From Leucaena leucocephala (taxonomy: Eukaryota; Streptophyta; Magnoliopsida; Fabales; Fabaceae), in NCBI GenBank assembly GCA_037074615.1, contig CM073527.1, positions 27,590,848-27,654,847 on the forward strand: a stretch of 64,000 bases of DNA. The letters run 5' to 3'. Below are positions 9,804-23,010 of the stretch, in pieces. The stretch's first letter is position 1. Every line of letters begins with the position of its first letter. The position numbers and the translations under genes were made by a program. Under the pieces are notes generated by a model, which worked only from the letters and a program-made list of their open reading frames with translations, was not told where the DNA came from and did no database searches.

Positions 9804-12800
9804 ATGAGTAGCTTAATGGCGAGCTTCCCAGCTCGAATAATTTCCACACGCTGCCACTTAGCCTTCGGAAGACATTGTCCCCTTCAACGATGCATTAAAA
9901 GATGCGTCACCTTTCTACCCAGTACTAGACGCAGAGCTCCAAGAATCGTGTGCATGGCGGTACGCAACTAATGCCCAAGGAAAAAGAGCAAAAGAAACTC
10001 TTTGTTTTGTTGTACGGGAAACTTTTTGGGGACAATATTGCCGTCTCTCTATTTTTTTCCCGGGTATTTTCCTCAAACGATTCATAACATCGACGTTTTA
10101 TTTGCTCATTTGTTCTTAATTGTAGGAACCTTATTTGATAACGAAGCTGGAATCCGCTGAGAAGACATGGAAAGAATTGTCGGTATGCGCCTTTTTTCCC
10201 GTGTGTTCCTATTAATTGTTAACAATTTTCGATTACAAGTTTTAGTTGTAGCTATTTTAGGCCATAAAAGTCATCAACCCACCGTCAAAATTTATGTCTG
10301 TTTAGCACCCTGTTAAGACTAACTACGTTATTCCCCTTTGTCCTCTGGTCCACTTCTGTTGTACATTATCCGAAGGAGTTTCTGGATTCATCATTACAAT
10401 TCCTTCCGTATCTCGTCTGTATTCCCATATCGTGCATTTGAAACTCATGATTACGTGGACAATCAGTAAGATAACAATACTTGCAGGTCAAGCTTGCTGA
10501 TCCGGACATCGTATCCAATCCAAGTGAATACCAAAAGTTAGCGCAATCGATGTCTGAACTTGATGAGGTACTGTAACTTATTTGCTCCTTTTCATGCCTA
10601 TGTCTAAATAAACCTTTTTGGTGATATCATATTGGTACCACTTTAAATGTACTAGGTCGTTGCAACTTACAAGAGATTTAAGGAATGTGAGAAGCTGGTA
10701 GAAGAGACCAAAGGTTCGCTCTCAGTTTCTAACCTTTCCCTGGTTCCTCAGATAATGAATGGTTGTTTGAAAATCATTTAGTCTGACTCTTCTTCATCAA
10801 CATGTCAGCTTTAGCTAAGGATGATGGCAACGATGAGGATATGGCAGAGATGATAGGTTATGAAATTGAGAGTCTTTCCAGGGAACTGGCAGAGCTTGAA
10901 GAGAAGCTTAAGGTCTGTACTTTGCATCACAAATTTCAGTTGTATGTCACATTCTGTCATCGCTCGTATTTTCAATCTGTCTATCCCTATCAGACAAAGA
11001 ACAATTTTAGCTCATTTCATGGCCAAAACCGATCAGTGTATCCAAAATATCAGTGCCCTCATAATTTTCATCTTATTTATTCTCTTATTATCTATCTAAG
11101 TAGTCTTTATTCCTTCATGTTCACATTTCTCTCTAATTTGAACTGATGAATGTTGTATTACACTACTGTAGATGCTACTGCTTCCCAGTGATCCTTTGGA
11201 TGCAAGAAACATAATGCTTGAAGGTGAATGGTCTCTTTATTTAAATTGCTTTGTTGGACTAGTATTTCACTTTCAGGCCTGATGGAATGTATCATGCTGG
11301 GAACTTTTGTTCAAACAACGGAAAATATAGTTGACAAAAGAGAGGAATTAATAGAGCTTTTGTAGATCAGGCCTATGGGGAGAACTTAACTGAATGGTTT
11401 GAAATTGATTGTTATTGCTGCGTTTGAATTTTCTAATCAGAGCAGTTGGCACTCATTTGAGTTCTGAATGTTACTTTGCATTTTTGTAATTTACATCTCC
11501 CTGAAGCAGAATTCCAAACTCTCTGATTAACTCTGCTTTACTTAACATTTTTCTGTTATCTCTGTATGGGGTCATTTAACATTCTGCTACTATTGTCTCA
11601 CTCCTTTAAAATATAAGTAATGTTGTGTTGCCTGTTTTCTAATAGTTTAATGGGTGTTACTTTGTATTCTTGTGTCTCAGATTTTGCTCCATGTCAATAC
11701 ATTGTTTTTGCTTACTTTTCATTCAAGTTTTCCAACTCTAAGGGTAGGCACGGTTCAATTTTGCAGTACGAGCAGGAACCGGTGGTGATGAGGCTGGAAT
11801 ATGGGCTGGTGATCTTGTAGGTACACATTGCAATTGTCCTTTCTAATCCCTGGGTACTAAAATGGACCTACCTATTTCACTGTTGAGTACATTGTGGAAA
11901 ATGAACAAAGGTGGATGGTTAAAGCACACATATTTTCCTAGTCAACTGGATGAATTCTGAATTGCTTAGTTGGCTTTACAACTTTTCCTACCTTTTCACA
12001 GGCTTTTTTTGGATGCCTAAAGATTACACTTTTAGTGAATGAGCCATTATTGTGAAGTTCATATCTAAGAACACTATGGTTATTGGTGTCTGATTAGGTC
12101 CGCATGTATCAAAAGTATTGTGAGCGGAACTCATGGAAGTACTCTCTTGTCTCAAGCTCTGAGGTATTCCTCCCTCAGACTCAATAAAAATTGACATCAA
12201 ATAGCTTTTGTAATTTGCGTAATTTCTTTCATCTTTCAGGCTGAAAAAGGAGGATTCAAAACATATGTGATGGAAGTCAAAGGTAAACGTGTCTACAGTA
12301 AATTAAAATATGAGTCAGGTGTCCACCGAGTTCAACGTGTTCCTCAAACAGAAGCACAGGGCCGTGTACATACATCCACTGCAACAGTGGCTATAATGCC
12401 AGAGGTAGAGTTTACACTGAGCATGGGTCTTTAGCATCTAACTCTGCAAGAGTTTCATTTATTAGTTATGACAATAAGCTGGTACACTAAGTATGTGTCT
12501 TCCTTCAATATACAATGATGTAGCTTTTCTCCGTTTATTCTTGTATGAACATCTAAATTTTTACATCCATCATGCTGATGCTAAAATTTTTATCTAGGCT
12601 GATGAAGTAGAGGTGGTAATTGACCCAAAAGATATCGAACTTACAACTGCACGTGCTGGGGGTGCTGGAGGTACAGATTTGTTAAGATGACACTATTTAT
12701 ATCATGAAATTGAATTTTCCATTTTTAATAACTAGATTCAACACCCTTATCATTTACCAAGCAAAGATACCTTGCAGGACAAAATGTTAATAAGGTGGAG

Positions 12801-14072
12801 ACAGCTGTAGATCTTTTCCATAAACCTACAGGAATCCGAATCTTTTGTACTGAAGAAAGAACTCAGCTTCAGAACAAGAATCGAGCTTTTCAGTTGCTCC
12901 GAGCAAAACTGTAAGCACAAAAATCATCAATTACTCCTTTCAATTTCGCAGGCTTTGGCTTTATTATTGGATTCTACTTATCCCTACTGTTCTGTTAACT
13001 TTTCATCCTCAACCAGTCATATAAATGTTCTTGAGACAAATATTCTCAAATTTACTTAAGTTCATATTATTATTATACATAGGAACTAAAAGATACTTCG
13101 ATCATTATGAAAAAATCAACCAAATGATCTAAGAGCACACACACAATTTCTTGAGTAATCTCTTTAATCCTTTGCTTTAGTTTGTTGCATACAAAATCAT
13201 AACGGTGTTGGTTACAGATATGAGATGAAGGTTAGGGAGCAGCAAGAGTCGATAAGAAATGAAAGGAAATCTCAGGTGTGCTTTTAGTTGCTATGGGTGT
13301 TTAATGTGCTACTTTGATCAATATAAAAAATATGTTTATAAAAGGTTTGTTTTTTAAGCTTTGCAATTTACATTATTGTAATAGATTGTTCTTTACTATG
13401 TTTCAATTTACAGGTTGGTACGGGTGCCCGTGCTGAAAAAATTCGGACTTATAATTATAAGGTATTCTTTGTTGCTGTCTCCATTCTCTGTTCACACACT
13501 CTCGTACATCATCCAGAAGTGGAAGATCATATCATGATCATGTGCTGTTCTCTTTCCTTTCTTTTTTTAATTGTTTGTAAGGTGAAATATTCAAAATTTG
13601 AGGAAAATTGCAACTTGTTCTTTTACATAACCTCATTTATCCAATTAAATTATTGAGATTCAGTGACCTAGAGTTAAGTAAGTGGTTCGTCATAGAACAG
13701 CAGTTTGAGGAAAAACAGTTAATGGCTATACGAAGTTTTGTTTCTTGAAGGTTTATGATTGTCCACTGGCAACTTATGGCGCTATTGTTTTTTTTTTAAA
13801 TCTAGGACAATAGGGTAACTGACCACAGATTGAAGGTCAACTTTGAGCTCACCTCTTTTCTTGTAGGTGACATAGAAAGTGCTGTTCAGGTATATTATCT
13901 TGCATGAATATTTTGGATTTTTTTCAAAATTGTTTTGTTGTTTCCCGCGTGTCCAATGAAAATGCTTTATGAGGACTCAAATGAGCCTTTCTTCCTGCAG
14001 TCTTGCTCTGCGATGGAGCAAAAGGAACTCCTGGAAGAACTTGCCGAATCGGTTGGTACTACAGCTGGCTGA
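9804..14072 (+). CDS. APG3: Peptide chain release factor 1, plastid type (PrfA), 15 exons
   Basis: Class I release factor that reads UAA/UAG and hydrolyses peptidyl-tRNA on plastid ribosomes. Exons: 9804-9959, 10126-10182, 10487-10567, 10656-10713, 10809-10912, 11172-11223, 11767-11816, 12098-12163, 12240-12404, 12598-12670, 12778-12910, 13218-13275, 13414-13461, 13806-13889, 14001-14072. Together they give 418 aa, close to the roughly 420 aa of Arabidopsis APG3 (At3g62910). The first about 50 residues are Ser/Arg-rich without acidic residues, fitting a transit peptide. The codon-recognition PxT motif is PQT (about 243-245) in HRVQRVPQTEAQGR, and the catalytic GGQ is at 287-289 in RAGGAGGQNVNK. 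The match to APG3 is strong over the whole body, which favours plastid over mitochondrial RF1. The start is the first ATG in frame; 9816 is a possible alternative. The exon 7 donor was set at 11817 because the downstream GT at 11821 would break the frame. Confidence 0.95.
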
Positions 14073-15661
14073 TCTGATATTGTCCATGTGATTGGGAAGG
14101 AAAACCTTCTTAAACCAGATATGCAGGAAGTTTTGACGAAATACTTGTCACGAACAGAAGATCTGCTCTATAATTGTCCTCTGGAATGAGTCTCAACATC
14201 TCTAAGTTTGCAACATCTTGAGTTGATCATTCATGTGTAGATAAGAGACACTATACTTGTAACAATATAGAATACAAGACCTCATTCATGTCGATAAATT
14301 GACATCTGTATCGTCGTGTAAAGTGACGCTATGAACTGTTGAACTTTGGGCTCACTGCTTTGGGTGTTTCTCTTGCAATCACGGAGGAGCTTGTTCCTCA
14401 CAAGCTTCTCGGCTCAACTTAATTGCCGACAGCTCTTACTGCGATCCGTTAGCAAACACATAGAAGTCATGTAAAATAACCTCCCAAGTTTAAAGCTATA
14501 AGCAATGCGATTTGTTCTGAAGGAACCTGCAACAACCTCGACGATGACTATCATATGCAACAGAACCTGGGTTTTTTTGAGGTACCTCGTCCGAAAGTTG
14601 GGTAGTCTTCTTTTTTTTGAAGTCACAAAAAAAAAAAAGCTTTGCATAAATTTTTAAGAGCCACACTGTTCATTTTTTTAAGGCGAGCCAGTCTACTTTC
14701 ATAACACGTGGGTTAATTAAGGAGATACAAAATCAGTAGCTGAAGGTTGTATGCCGAAAAAAGGAACAGAGAGACGGTAACTGAAAGTTGTCAGGCTGTC
14801 TGGTAATTAACTAATGTCGTTGATGATATGCAAGGCTATAGACTCTGCCCAAATTGTTCATAGCTCTAGGTAATATTATTGTTTGAATAAGAGTTTAAAA
14901 AAATATTTATAAAAAAAGAAATTTTAGATAATTTTTAGAAAATAATTTTTTGATAAGAGTTTATGAAAAAAATAATTTTAAATAAATGAGTATTTAGATA
15001 GTTATTTTTATAAGTACTTTTATTATTGATAAATTATGAAAAATGATATAATTATTAAATATAGAAGAGATGACAGATGACAGATAGTATAGAAAAGAAA
15101 AAAGAGATGAGATCAGTGTATAAGAGAGATGATAGATGATATAAGAAAAAGTAAGGGTAATATAGTAATTAGTTAGTCCATAAGTTCTTTTACGGTTCTA
15201 TAAGCTACTTTAATCAATTTATTTCAAATTTTAATTTTAAATTATGGTTTAATCTAAAAATCTTTTGGAATAAATATAACTATTTATTTTTAAAAAAAAT
15301 TAAACCTAAACTTAGATTTAAGGAGAAACCAAACACACACAATGCAATTATTGACAAGTAACAATTGAAACTTATTCGATCTATCTATAAAACTAAATTT
15401 TGTCTGTTTTTTTATATTAAAAAATTTAAATAATTTTACCATCTATCTTTAATAAGATTAGGATATAATTTTAAGATTCAGAAAGAATTTATGGGTAATT
15501 TATATGATTATTTATTAAATTTTTATATAATAATTATAGAAGTCCAACTCAATATAATATGATATATGAATGTGTTGCTTATGACAAGGTTATAAAACTA
15601 AACTCTGTTTCTTCTAATCGTACAAACATTATCAGACTCTGATTATAACAAGACCGGGAAG
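14073..15661. other. Intergenic region between RF1 and the SPATA20-like gene
   Basis: It starts with the RF1 3' UTR. From about 14880 to 15540 it is strongly AT-rich with degenerate repeats of AATAAGAGTTTA-type words, probably remnants of a small transposon, but no boundaries were resolved. The last 100 bp should be the SPATA20-like promoter. The minus-strand frame at 14414-14647 has no similarity I recognise. Confidence 0.5.
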
Positions 15662-15793
15662 ATGGGCCACCCGTCCCCCGTGGAGCGTCTCCACCCGTAC
15701 AATGCTCGAGAGCTACACATGGCATCTCCTACCGATCTCCACCTTCCCGCATATGGCAATTCCGACATCTTCCTCACTCCTCCCACTAATTAA
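15662..15793 (+). promoter_or_regulatory. Upstream ORF overlapping the SPATA20-like start
   Basis: A 43-codon ORF begins at ATG 15662 and runs out of frame through the longest-model start at 15702, ending at TAA 15793. If transcription starts upstream of 15662 it would suppress use of the 15702 ATG. Translation could then begin at the in-frame ATG at 15831, whose product looks more like an organelle presequence. Confidence 0.4.
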
Positions 15794-18700
15794 ACCTTCT
15801 CTTTCACATTATTTGCTCCTCAACATTTCTATGCTCCGCAGGCTCTTCCTCTCTTCCTCTTCTCATTGCCTTCTTCCTCGCCAACCAAAACTATCTTCGC
15901 CTACAAAATACGCGTACCCCGCTTCTCACTTCCCTTCATTTCTTTGCCCTTCCTCCCCTGTTATATCGCGACGCATTCTCGCTCCCAAGTTTTTGGCAAT
16001 GGCTGAAAGGCCCACCCATTCAACGTCTTCTTCCCACAAGCACACCAATCGACTTGCTGCTGAGCACAGCCCTTACTTGCTGCAGCACGCCCATAATCCG
16101 GTGGGTAAAATCCTTTCCTTGAATTTAGTTGTTTGATGGTTGCGTTCAAAGGATGCGAGCCAAGATGAACCATGCAACAGTTTTTTATGTCAAGTGCCGA
16201 TACAGCGAAAAAAAAATTAGTGCTTGTTTTGCTGTCCTTGCATGATACTGCTATTCTTGTCGGTCTTCGGAAATCTTGCTGGGTTGACTCGATTGTTCGA
16301 TTTAATATTTTTTTTCATTGCTTTTTGCTGTTATTAATCTCTGACTTCGTGTTGAAGGTTGATTGGTATCCATGGGGAGAAGAAGCTTTCGCTGAAGCAC
16401 GAAGGAGAGATGTACCTATTTTCTTATCAAGTAACTCTTTTTTTCTCTGTGTTTTTTATACGCTGCTGCCCCCTTCTTTATTTTTGAAAATTTCGCTGAT
16501 AACATTAACTGCTGGTTGGTATTATAATATTAATGGCGATTCAATTCGAAGTTGGGTACAGCACTTGCCACTGGTATGATAACTTCAACTGGTTATGTAG
16601 ACTTTTGATCTCTGGAGCAGAGTGGAATGGTAGAATATAATGGACTGATTGATAAACTATTATTGGTAAGGTGTCATGTTATGGAGGTTGAGTCATTTGA
16701 AGACGAGGGGATTGCCAAGTTGTTGAACGATTGGTTTGTTAGCATTAAGGTAAGTTCAAATGGCGTTCGTCTACATTAATTTTTTTGGTCTGTACTATTT
16801 TGAATTGTAGCAGTCTTCTACTTAATCTGTTAACTATGGCCATTTTGTGAAGACCTCTAATGAACGCATTCTACTTTTTTCCATTCAATTTTGTTATGTC
16901 AATGCCACAGGTGGATAGAGAGGAGCGACCAGACATCGATAAGGTAATTTGTTCTATGTTAAGGAGTTCAATAAACATCTTTCTTTGATTCATTAGGAAT
17001 TCCCTTTTTATTCTTAATTTTTTTTTTTAAGTTTGATTGTGGGGTTTGCTTCCCTGTCTTCCGAATGGGGTGTGTAGAGAATGTTCAACATGTTTCATAC
17101 ATAATGGGATGCGCTTAAAAGATTTTCTTGTTGTCGTTTCAGGTGTACATGACCTATGTGCAAGCTTTGTATGGAGGAGGAGGTTGGCCACTGAGCGTAT
17201 TCCTCTCACCTGACTTGAAACCTTTAATGGGTGGAACCTACTTTCCCCCTGATGATAAGTATGGACGACCTGGATTTAAGACTTTACTTAGGTAAGAATC
17301 AAAGAATGTGGCAAGTTAAATCATGAACTTCAGCCCATCCCCCCTTTTCTCATGTCCCAAATCGTTGAATGAGAAACTCCTGGTTCAATGCTTAAAAAAA
17401 ATTAATGCTCTTTCTCCGTGATCTTGCTTATATAGTATAATAATTTCTTACATTTTCCAGAAAGTTGAAAGAAGCTTGGGACAATCAGAGGGATACACTA
17501 GTTAAGAGTGGAGCCTTTGCAATTGAACAGCTTTCTGAGGCTCTGTCTGCTGGTGCAGATTCTAATAAATTGGCTGATGGAGTTTCTGAAGGTGCTCTAC
17601 GTTTATGCTCAGATCAAGTAAGGATTTGTTCATCCATATTTTTTCCAGTCAAGTCTTTCCCTCATAAGAAGATCTTGCTGCTAATCTTGTTTTCTCTCCT
17701 ATTTATGAGAATTGTGAGGCAGTGGGGAAATTATTATGACAGAGAAATATTGTCTTCTTATTCATAATGCTATTTGAGGCAGATAGTAATCATTGTTGTA
17801 AGATCTTCTCATTGAAAGAACATATGGCATCTCTGTTTATGATTAAACAAAGTTCTTATATATTCAGAGGTTCTTTTCATTGAATTCTTTCTATTAAGGG
17901 TCGCAAGGTCCTGATAATTATTTAATCGATCATTTCCTCTGTTAGCTCTCTGGAAGCTATGACTCTAAGTTTGGTGGGTTTGGATCTGCACCAAAGTTTC
18001 CTCGACCAGTTGAGCTCAATCTGATGCTTTACTATTCCAAAAAATTGGAGGATACTGGGAATTTGGGTGGAGCTAAAGAACATCGAAAAATGGTTTTATT
18101 TACCTTGCAATGCATGGCAAGAGGGGGTGTTCATGACCATATTGGAGGGGGTTTTCACAGATATAGTGTTGATGAGTGTTGGCACGGTAAGTTTATATTG
18201 GCAAAGATCATTTCAGTTAATAAATCTTTGATATGTATCTGATATTTTTATTCACTGTAGTTCTCAGTTACTCTGAAGAGGTGTAGATATATGTTATCTT
18301 TTAGTTTTTATTTATTGCAATTTGCTATTGTGTTCTCTGTTATGAAATGTTAAGGTGAATAAATCGTTGAGCTGTAATACTGATTGCAGTTCCGCATTTT
18401 GAGAAGATGCTATATGATCAAGGGCAGCTTGCTAATGCTTATTTGGATGCCTTTTCTATCACAAAAGATACCTTCTATTCATTTTTATCACGGGATATCC
18501 TTGATTATATGAGGAGAGACATGATTGGTCCAGAAGGTGAAATCTTTTCAGCAGAGGATGCTGACAGTGCAGAAACTGAAGGAGCTACAAGGAAAAAAGA
18601 AGGGGCCTTTTATATATGGACCAGCAAAGAGGTCTTTACCAAACATTTTTTGTGCCAGAATTGGTTTTTTCTCATCCATTTCTCAACCATTTTCTGTTAT

Positions 18701-21133
18701 GCATAAAGTGATGTGTATTTAATGTTATTTAAATGCCATGCAATCTCTATCTCCAACTGTTTAGATGGTTAAAATTCAGTTTGCTCGGGATAACCTACCT
18801 GCACATTTTTAATTTGATCAAAAAATCTTATAGTAACTTGCAAACCGCATCTATAGCGCATGACTTGAAACATCCTAATTCATCTTTACCTTGAAATTTC
18901 TTCTTGTTCATTTTCAAATATGCCATTAACTGTATTTTCCTACATAATAAATCTGATTAAACATAACTTTGGTTTATGTTTTTTGAATCAGCTCTCTTCT
19001 AACTATGATTAGCTATTTGAGTACTTGTTGTTTTGACTTGGTTTTGCGGACTAATGATTATTTCTGCAACATCATATTTTTTTGGTTGGCGAATAATTTT
19101 TAATTTTTGTGTGGTGATTGGCCCTTGATGTTGGTTTGTCACTCTCTCTCTCTCTCTGGGTTCTTAAGTTGAACTGTTTCTGTTTAGGTTGAAGACATAC
19201 TTGGACAGCATGCAGATCTTTTCAAAGAGCACTACTACATAAAGCCCTCAGGCAATTGTGACCTTACTAGAATGAGTGATCCTCATAATGAATTCAAGGG
19301 AAAGAATGTCCTGATAGAGAGAAAGGATCTATCTGAATTGGCATCAAAATATGGTATGTCAGTTGAGAAATATTCTGAGATTCTCGGAGAATGCAGGCAA
19401 AAGCTATTTGAAGTGAGGTCAAAACGACCAAGACCACATTTAGATGATAAGGTATTTCTCCTCACTCGTATAGGAACTAGCTATACCAGTCTAGGTTTCA
19501 AGTTGCATGCATTCTCAAAAGACCGTATGCTACTAGGTTATTGTATCCTGGAATGGGCTTGCGATCTCATCTTTTGCTAGAGCCTCTAAGATTCTCAATT
19601 TTGAAGCCGAAGGAACCAGATTCAACTTTCCTGTTGTTGGGACTGAAGTAAGTTTTTACTCATTCTTATATAGCTGTGTAATTTGATGAAGGTTTTGGGA
19701 TGTGATTTCAACAAAATGACTAGTGATCCTTAAATGTCACTGCATTTAGGAGTTAAAATAGGACCCTCCTTTTCTTTTTCTTTGGATGTCACCCGTAGAA
19801 CAGACCATAATTTGTTGTCATATACGTACAACTTTATACTATTGATCACAACTCTTGTTGCCCGATTAATAGTCTATAAATAATACAATTGCTTTTCACT
19901 GAAAGGTGTAAGGTACTGATGGGTGAGGATGTTGGAGCCAGACTTGCAGCCAACTCTGATATTTTCTTTACAGTCATTGATAATAGTATTTGATTTGATC
20001 TTTTTCGTTGCACAACTTCCAGCCAAAGGCGTACTTGGAAATTGCAGAAAAAGTAGCCTCCTTTATTAGGAAGCAACTTCACAATGAGGAGACAAGCAGG
20101 CTGCAGCATAGTTTCAGAAATGGTCCATCTAAAGCTCCTGGTTTTTTGGATGATTATGCTTTTCTGGTTTCTGGATTGCTGGATCTTTACGAGTGTGGTG
20201 GTGTAATTGACTGGCTTGTGTGGGCAATTGAGCTGCAAGAGACCCAGGTGAAGATCAACGTCTGGACTTGTAACAGTAATTTGCCTTGCCAGAACACACT
20301 ACACAGATTAAGTTACTCATGACATGAACGGCTTGCAGGATGCTTTGTTTCTTGATAGGGAGGGAGGAGCTTATTTTAACACGGCAGGAGAAGATCCTTC
20401 AGTTCTTCTACGTGTAAAGGAAGATCATGATGGGGCTGAACCCTCTGGGAACTCGGTTTCTGCAATCAATCTAATTAGATTGGCTTCCATGGTTGCTGGA
20501 AACAAGGCTGAGTATTATAGGCAAAACGCAGAACATCTTCTGGTTTGCCCCTACCCTCTGCTTTTTATGTTTACAATGGGTGGAGTGGGATAAGAAATAG
20601 GGTCTCTTACTAGACCATAGGATAAGTTGGAATTGACTAATATTTCCATGCACGACCCTTGCAGGCAGTGTTTGAGAATAGATTGAACGATATGGCTATG
20701 GCAGTGCCTTTAATGTGTTGTGCAGCAGACATGTTGCGTGTACCTTCCCGCAAGCAAGTAGTTCTGGTGGGTGAAAGGACTTCGAAGGAATTTGAAAGCA
20801 TGCTTGCCACAGCTCACGCATCATATGACCCTAACAGAACCGTAAGTGTAATATGTGCTTGGGACGTTGGTATTTTCATTTTCTTTCTTTTCTGTGTCTT
20901 ATAGCTTGTGTTTATGTTGATGGCAGGTTATTCACATTGATCCCAACAACAAGAAAGAGATGGAATTTTGGGAAGCACATAACAGCAACATTGCTGTCAT
21001 GGCGAAGAATAACTATGCAGCAGACAAGGTTTCAGCTCTTGTTTGCCAAAACTTCACTTGTAGCCCGCCTGTGACTGATCACGCTTCCCTCGGAGCTCTG
21101 CTCTCTAAAAGACCCTCCTCTTCATCTGCATAG
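15702..21133 (+). CDS. SPATA20-like protein with thioredoxin domain (DUF255/YyaL family), 15 exons
   Basis: Family members pair an N-terminal thioredoxin-like domain with an (alpha/alpha)6 glycosidase-like fold; the biochemical role is not settled. Exons: 15702-16100, 16358-16430, 16552-16573, 16671-16749, 16911-16943, 17143-17291, 17461-17617, 17946-18186, 18390-18631, 19188-19451, 19537-19647, 20023-20247, 20339-20542, 20665-20841, 20927-21133, giving 860 aa in frame. Hallmarks: AEHSPYLLQHAHNPVDWYPW, the CHWC redox-type motif at 163-166 followed by HVMEVESFED, GGGGWPLSVFL, GSAPKFPRP, GGVHDHIGGGFHRYS, HFEKMLYDQ, VSWNGLAISS and GAEPSGNSVSA. The first about 100 residues are Ser/Arg-rich with few acids, suggesting an organelle presequence. 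Starts at 15702, 15831 and 15999 (MAERPTH) are all possible. Exon 3 is a 22-nt microexon. The nearest Arabidopsis gene I recall is At4g03200. Confidence 0.93.
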
Positions 21134-21836
21134 GCGGGGTTCTGAGCTCACTTCGCTGGCTATAAAAGGGAATATCACTGATAGCTATCCCCTAATAATC
21201 TTATTTATCGACGGAAGCTATTGTTTCTGTGTCTCTTTCATTAGTATCAACTAGAAGTGGTACATATTCCTCATTGATATGTACAGGGTGACCGGTTCAT
21301 AAGTATTTTGCGGCTTCCCTTCCGTCTCTTCTTTGGAAGCCGGATTTGGGTCCAGCTACGGATGCCCCTTCCCCACCGCCCAGTTTTTTTTTTTTTTTTA
21401 AATGTAGAAGCATATCTAAGTTCAGTCAAATTCGTCAAAATTTTTACCTGTAGCATAAAATTATAGGATCGAAATGGAAAGAATCATCTTCAATTTAAAT
21501 GGAGAAACTGGGTTTCGGTCAAGTTCCTCCGACTGGAAAACATTTGAGGCGTATTCTTAAAGCGAATGGTTTCGGTCAGGCACAAAGGTCTAATAAATGG
21601 GAAAATTTATGATAAGTTATGTCATCGGCAGCATGAGTAAGTTTTCAGATTGTGTGTAACATACGAAAGGTAGCGGTTGTATTATATAACAAATGTAAAT
21701 TATTTAGTGTACTCCCTCAAGTCTTCATTAATTAGAAGAAAAGGTTAATTAACTTTAGTCGTTGATATCTTAAATTTACAAAAAAAAGAGGCTAATTTTC
21801 TCCAGTCACTGAAAATTGAAAGTAAATAATTGTAGG
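21134..21836. other. Intergenic region before the mTERF pseudogene
   Basis: Contains the 3' UTR of the SPATA20-like gene and about 500 bp of AT-rich DNA. A run of T is at about 21385-21400. No gene or repeat was recognised. Confidence 0.5.
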
Positions 21837-23010
21837 ATGGAAGAATTACAGTTCCAGAGTCCTGGGATGGTTAATCGAACTATTTCTTGCTCGTTTCCTT
21901 CCGGAAAATCCAAGCACAATTTTGGGGTTTCAAATGCACGGTTCTTGTTTCTGTGCCGATCACCTCCCAGACCAGTCTCCGTCAAGATCGAAGCAAATAA
22001 TTCCAATTTCACTATCTCTTACCTCGTAGATTCTTGTGGATTGTATCCAGAAGCTGCTAATTTAGCTTCGCAGAAGGTACAGCTGCATTCAAGGGAGAAC
22101 AGGACTCTGATCTAACACTGCTCAGAGAACACGGCCTCTCAAAACCCCAGATTTCAAATGCCGTCAGGAAGCGTCCATCGCTCCTTCTAGCTAATGCCAA
22201 TGATACCCTTTTGCCCAAGCTTGAATTTTTTTACTCCATAGGGATTTCCAGGTCTGACCTGGAGAGAATCCTCGCTGCAGACCCTACCGTTTTGACAAGA
22301 AGCTTGGAGAAATAGATAATTCCTTCTTATAATTTCCTCAAAAGTGTGTTGCTGTCTGATGAGAAGGTCGCTTCTGCCTTGAAGCGCACGTCGTGGATTT
22401 TCCTGGAAGACCATTCTAAGAAGCTCTTACCAAATCTCTCCGTTCTGAGAGCAACAGGTGTGCCAGAATCATGCATTGCATTGTTGCTCGCTCATTTTCC
22501 TGAGACATTAATTCAAAAGAACGATCAATTTGTAAAGATCGTCGAAGAGATCAAGGAAATGGGATTCAATCCAACCAAGTCGACATTTTTGTTAGCGATT
22601 CATGTAATGGCAGGTAATAAATCGATATATAATCGCTGTTTCGAGGTATACCAGAGGTGGGACTGGTCGGAGGATGAGATTCTAATGTCGTTCAGAAAGC
22701 ATCCGAATTGTATGCTTCTATCGGAGGATAAAATAACGAAAGCAATGGACTTCCTCGTGAACAAGATGGGTTGGCCTTCGGGGATGATAGCGAAATGTTT
22801 TTCAGCCTGGAAAAGAGAATCAAGCCGAGGTGTTCAGTTATTCAGGCTCTGCGATTGAAGGGGTTGATCAAGACGACTCTGATTTTGTATACCGTGTTGT
22901 TGCCGGATCAGAAGTGCTTTGTGGAGAAGTTCGTGAAAAAGTATGAGCATCATGTGCCTGAATTGTGGAGTGTCTACGAGATGAAAGTGGATTTTAGGAG
23001 CGTCGTTTAA
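21837..23010 (+). pseudogene. mTERF family gene, intronless, disabled
   Basis: Mitochondrial transcription termination factor relatives are nuclear-encoded helical-repeat proteins that act on organelle nucleic acids. The typical plant order can be followed across three frames: N terminus with FTISYLVDSCGLYPEAA; repeats with LREHGLSKPQISNAVRKRP and LEFFYSIGISRSDLERILAADP; VKIVEEIKEMGFNPTKSTF; WDWSEDEILMSFRKHP; then the C-terminal LEKRIKPRCSVIQAL, ending KYEHHVPELWSVYEM. Three lesions break it. A frameshift near 22080-22110 moves the reading from the ATG frame. A TAG at 22313-22315 replaces a codon before IIPSYNFLKS. A second frameshift near 22795 follows GMIAKC. Without them the protein would be about 390 aa, normal for the family. 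The ends are well preserved, so loss is recent, or some lesions are sequence errors. Confidence 0.87.

Noticed and set aside
10802..11146. Stand-alone 114-codon gene
   Set aside because: It is RF1 exon 5 read through into the following intron.
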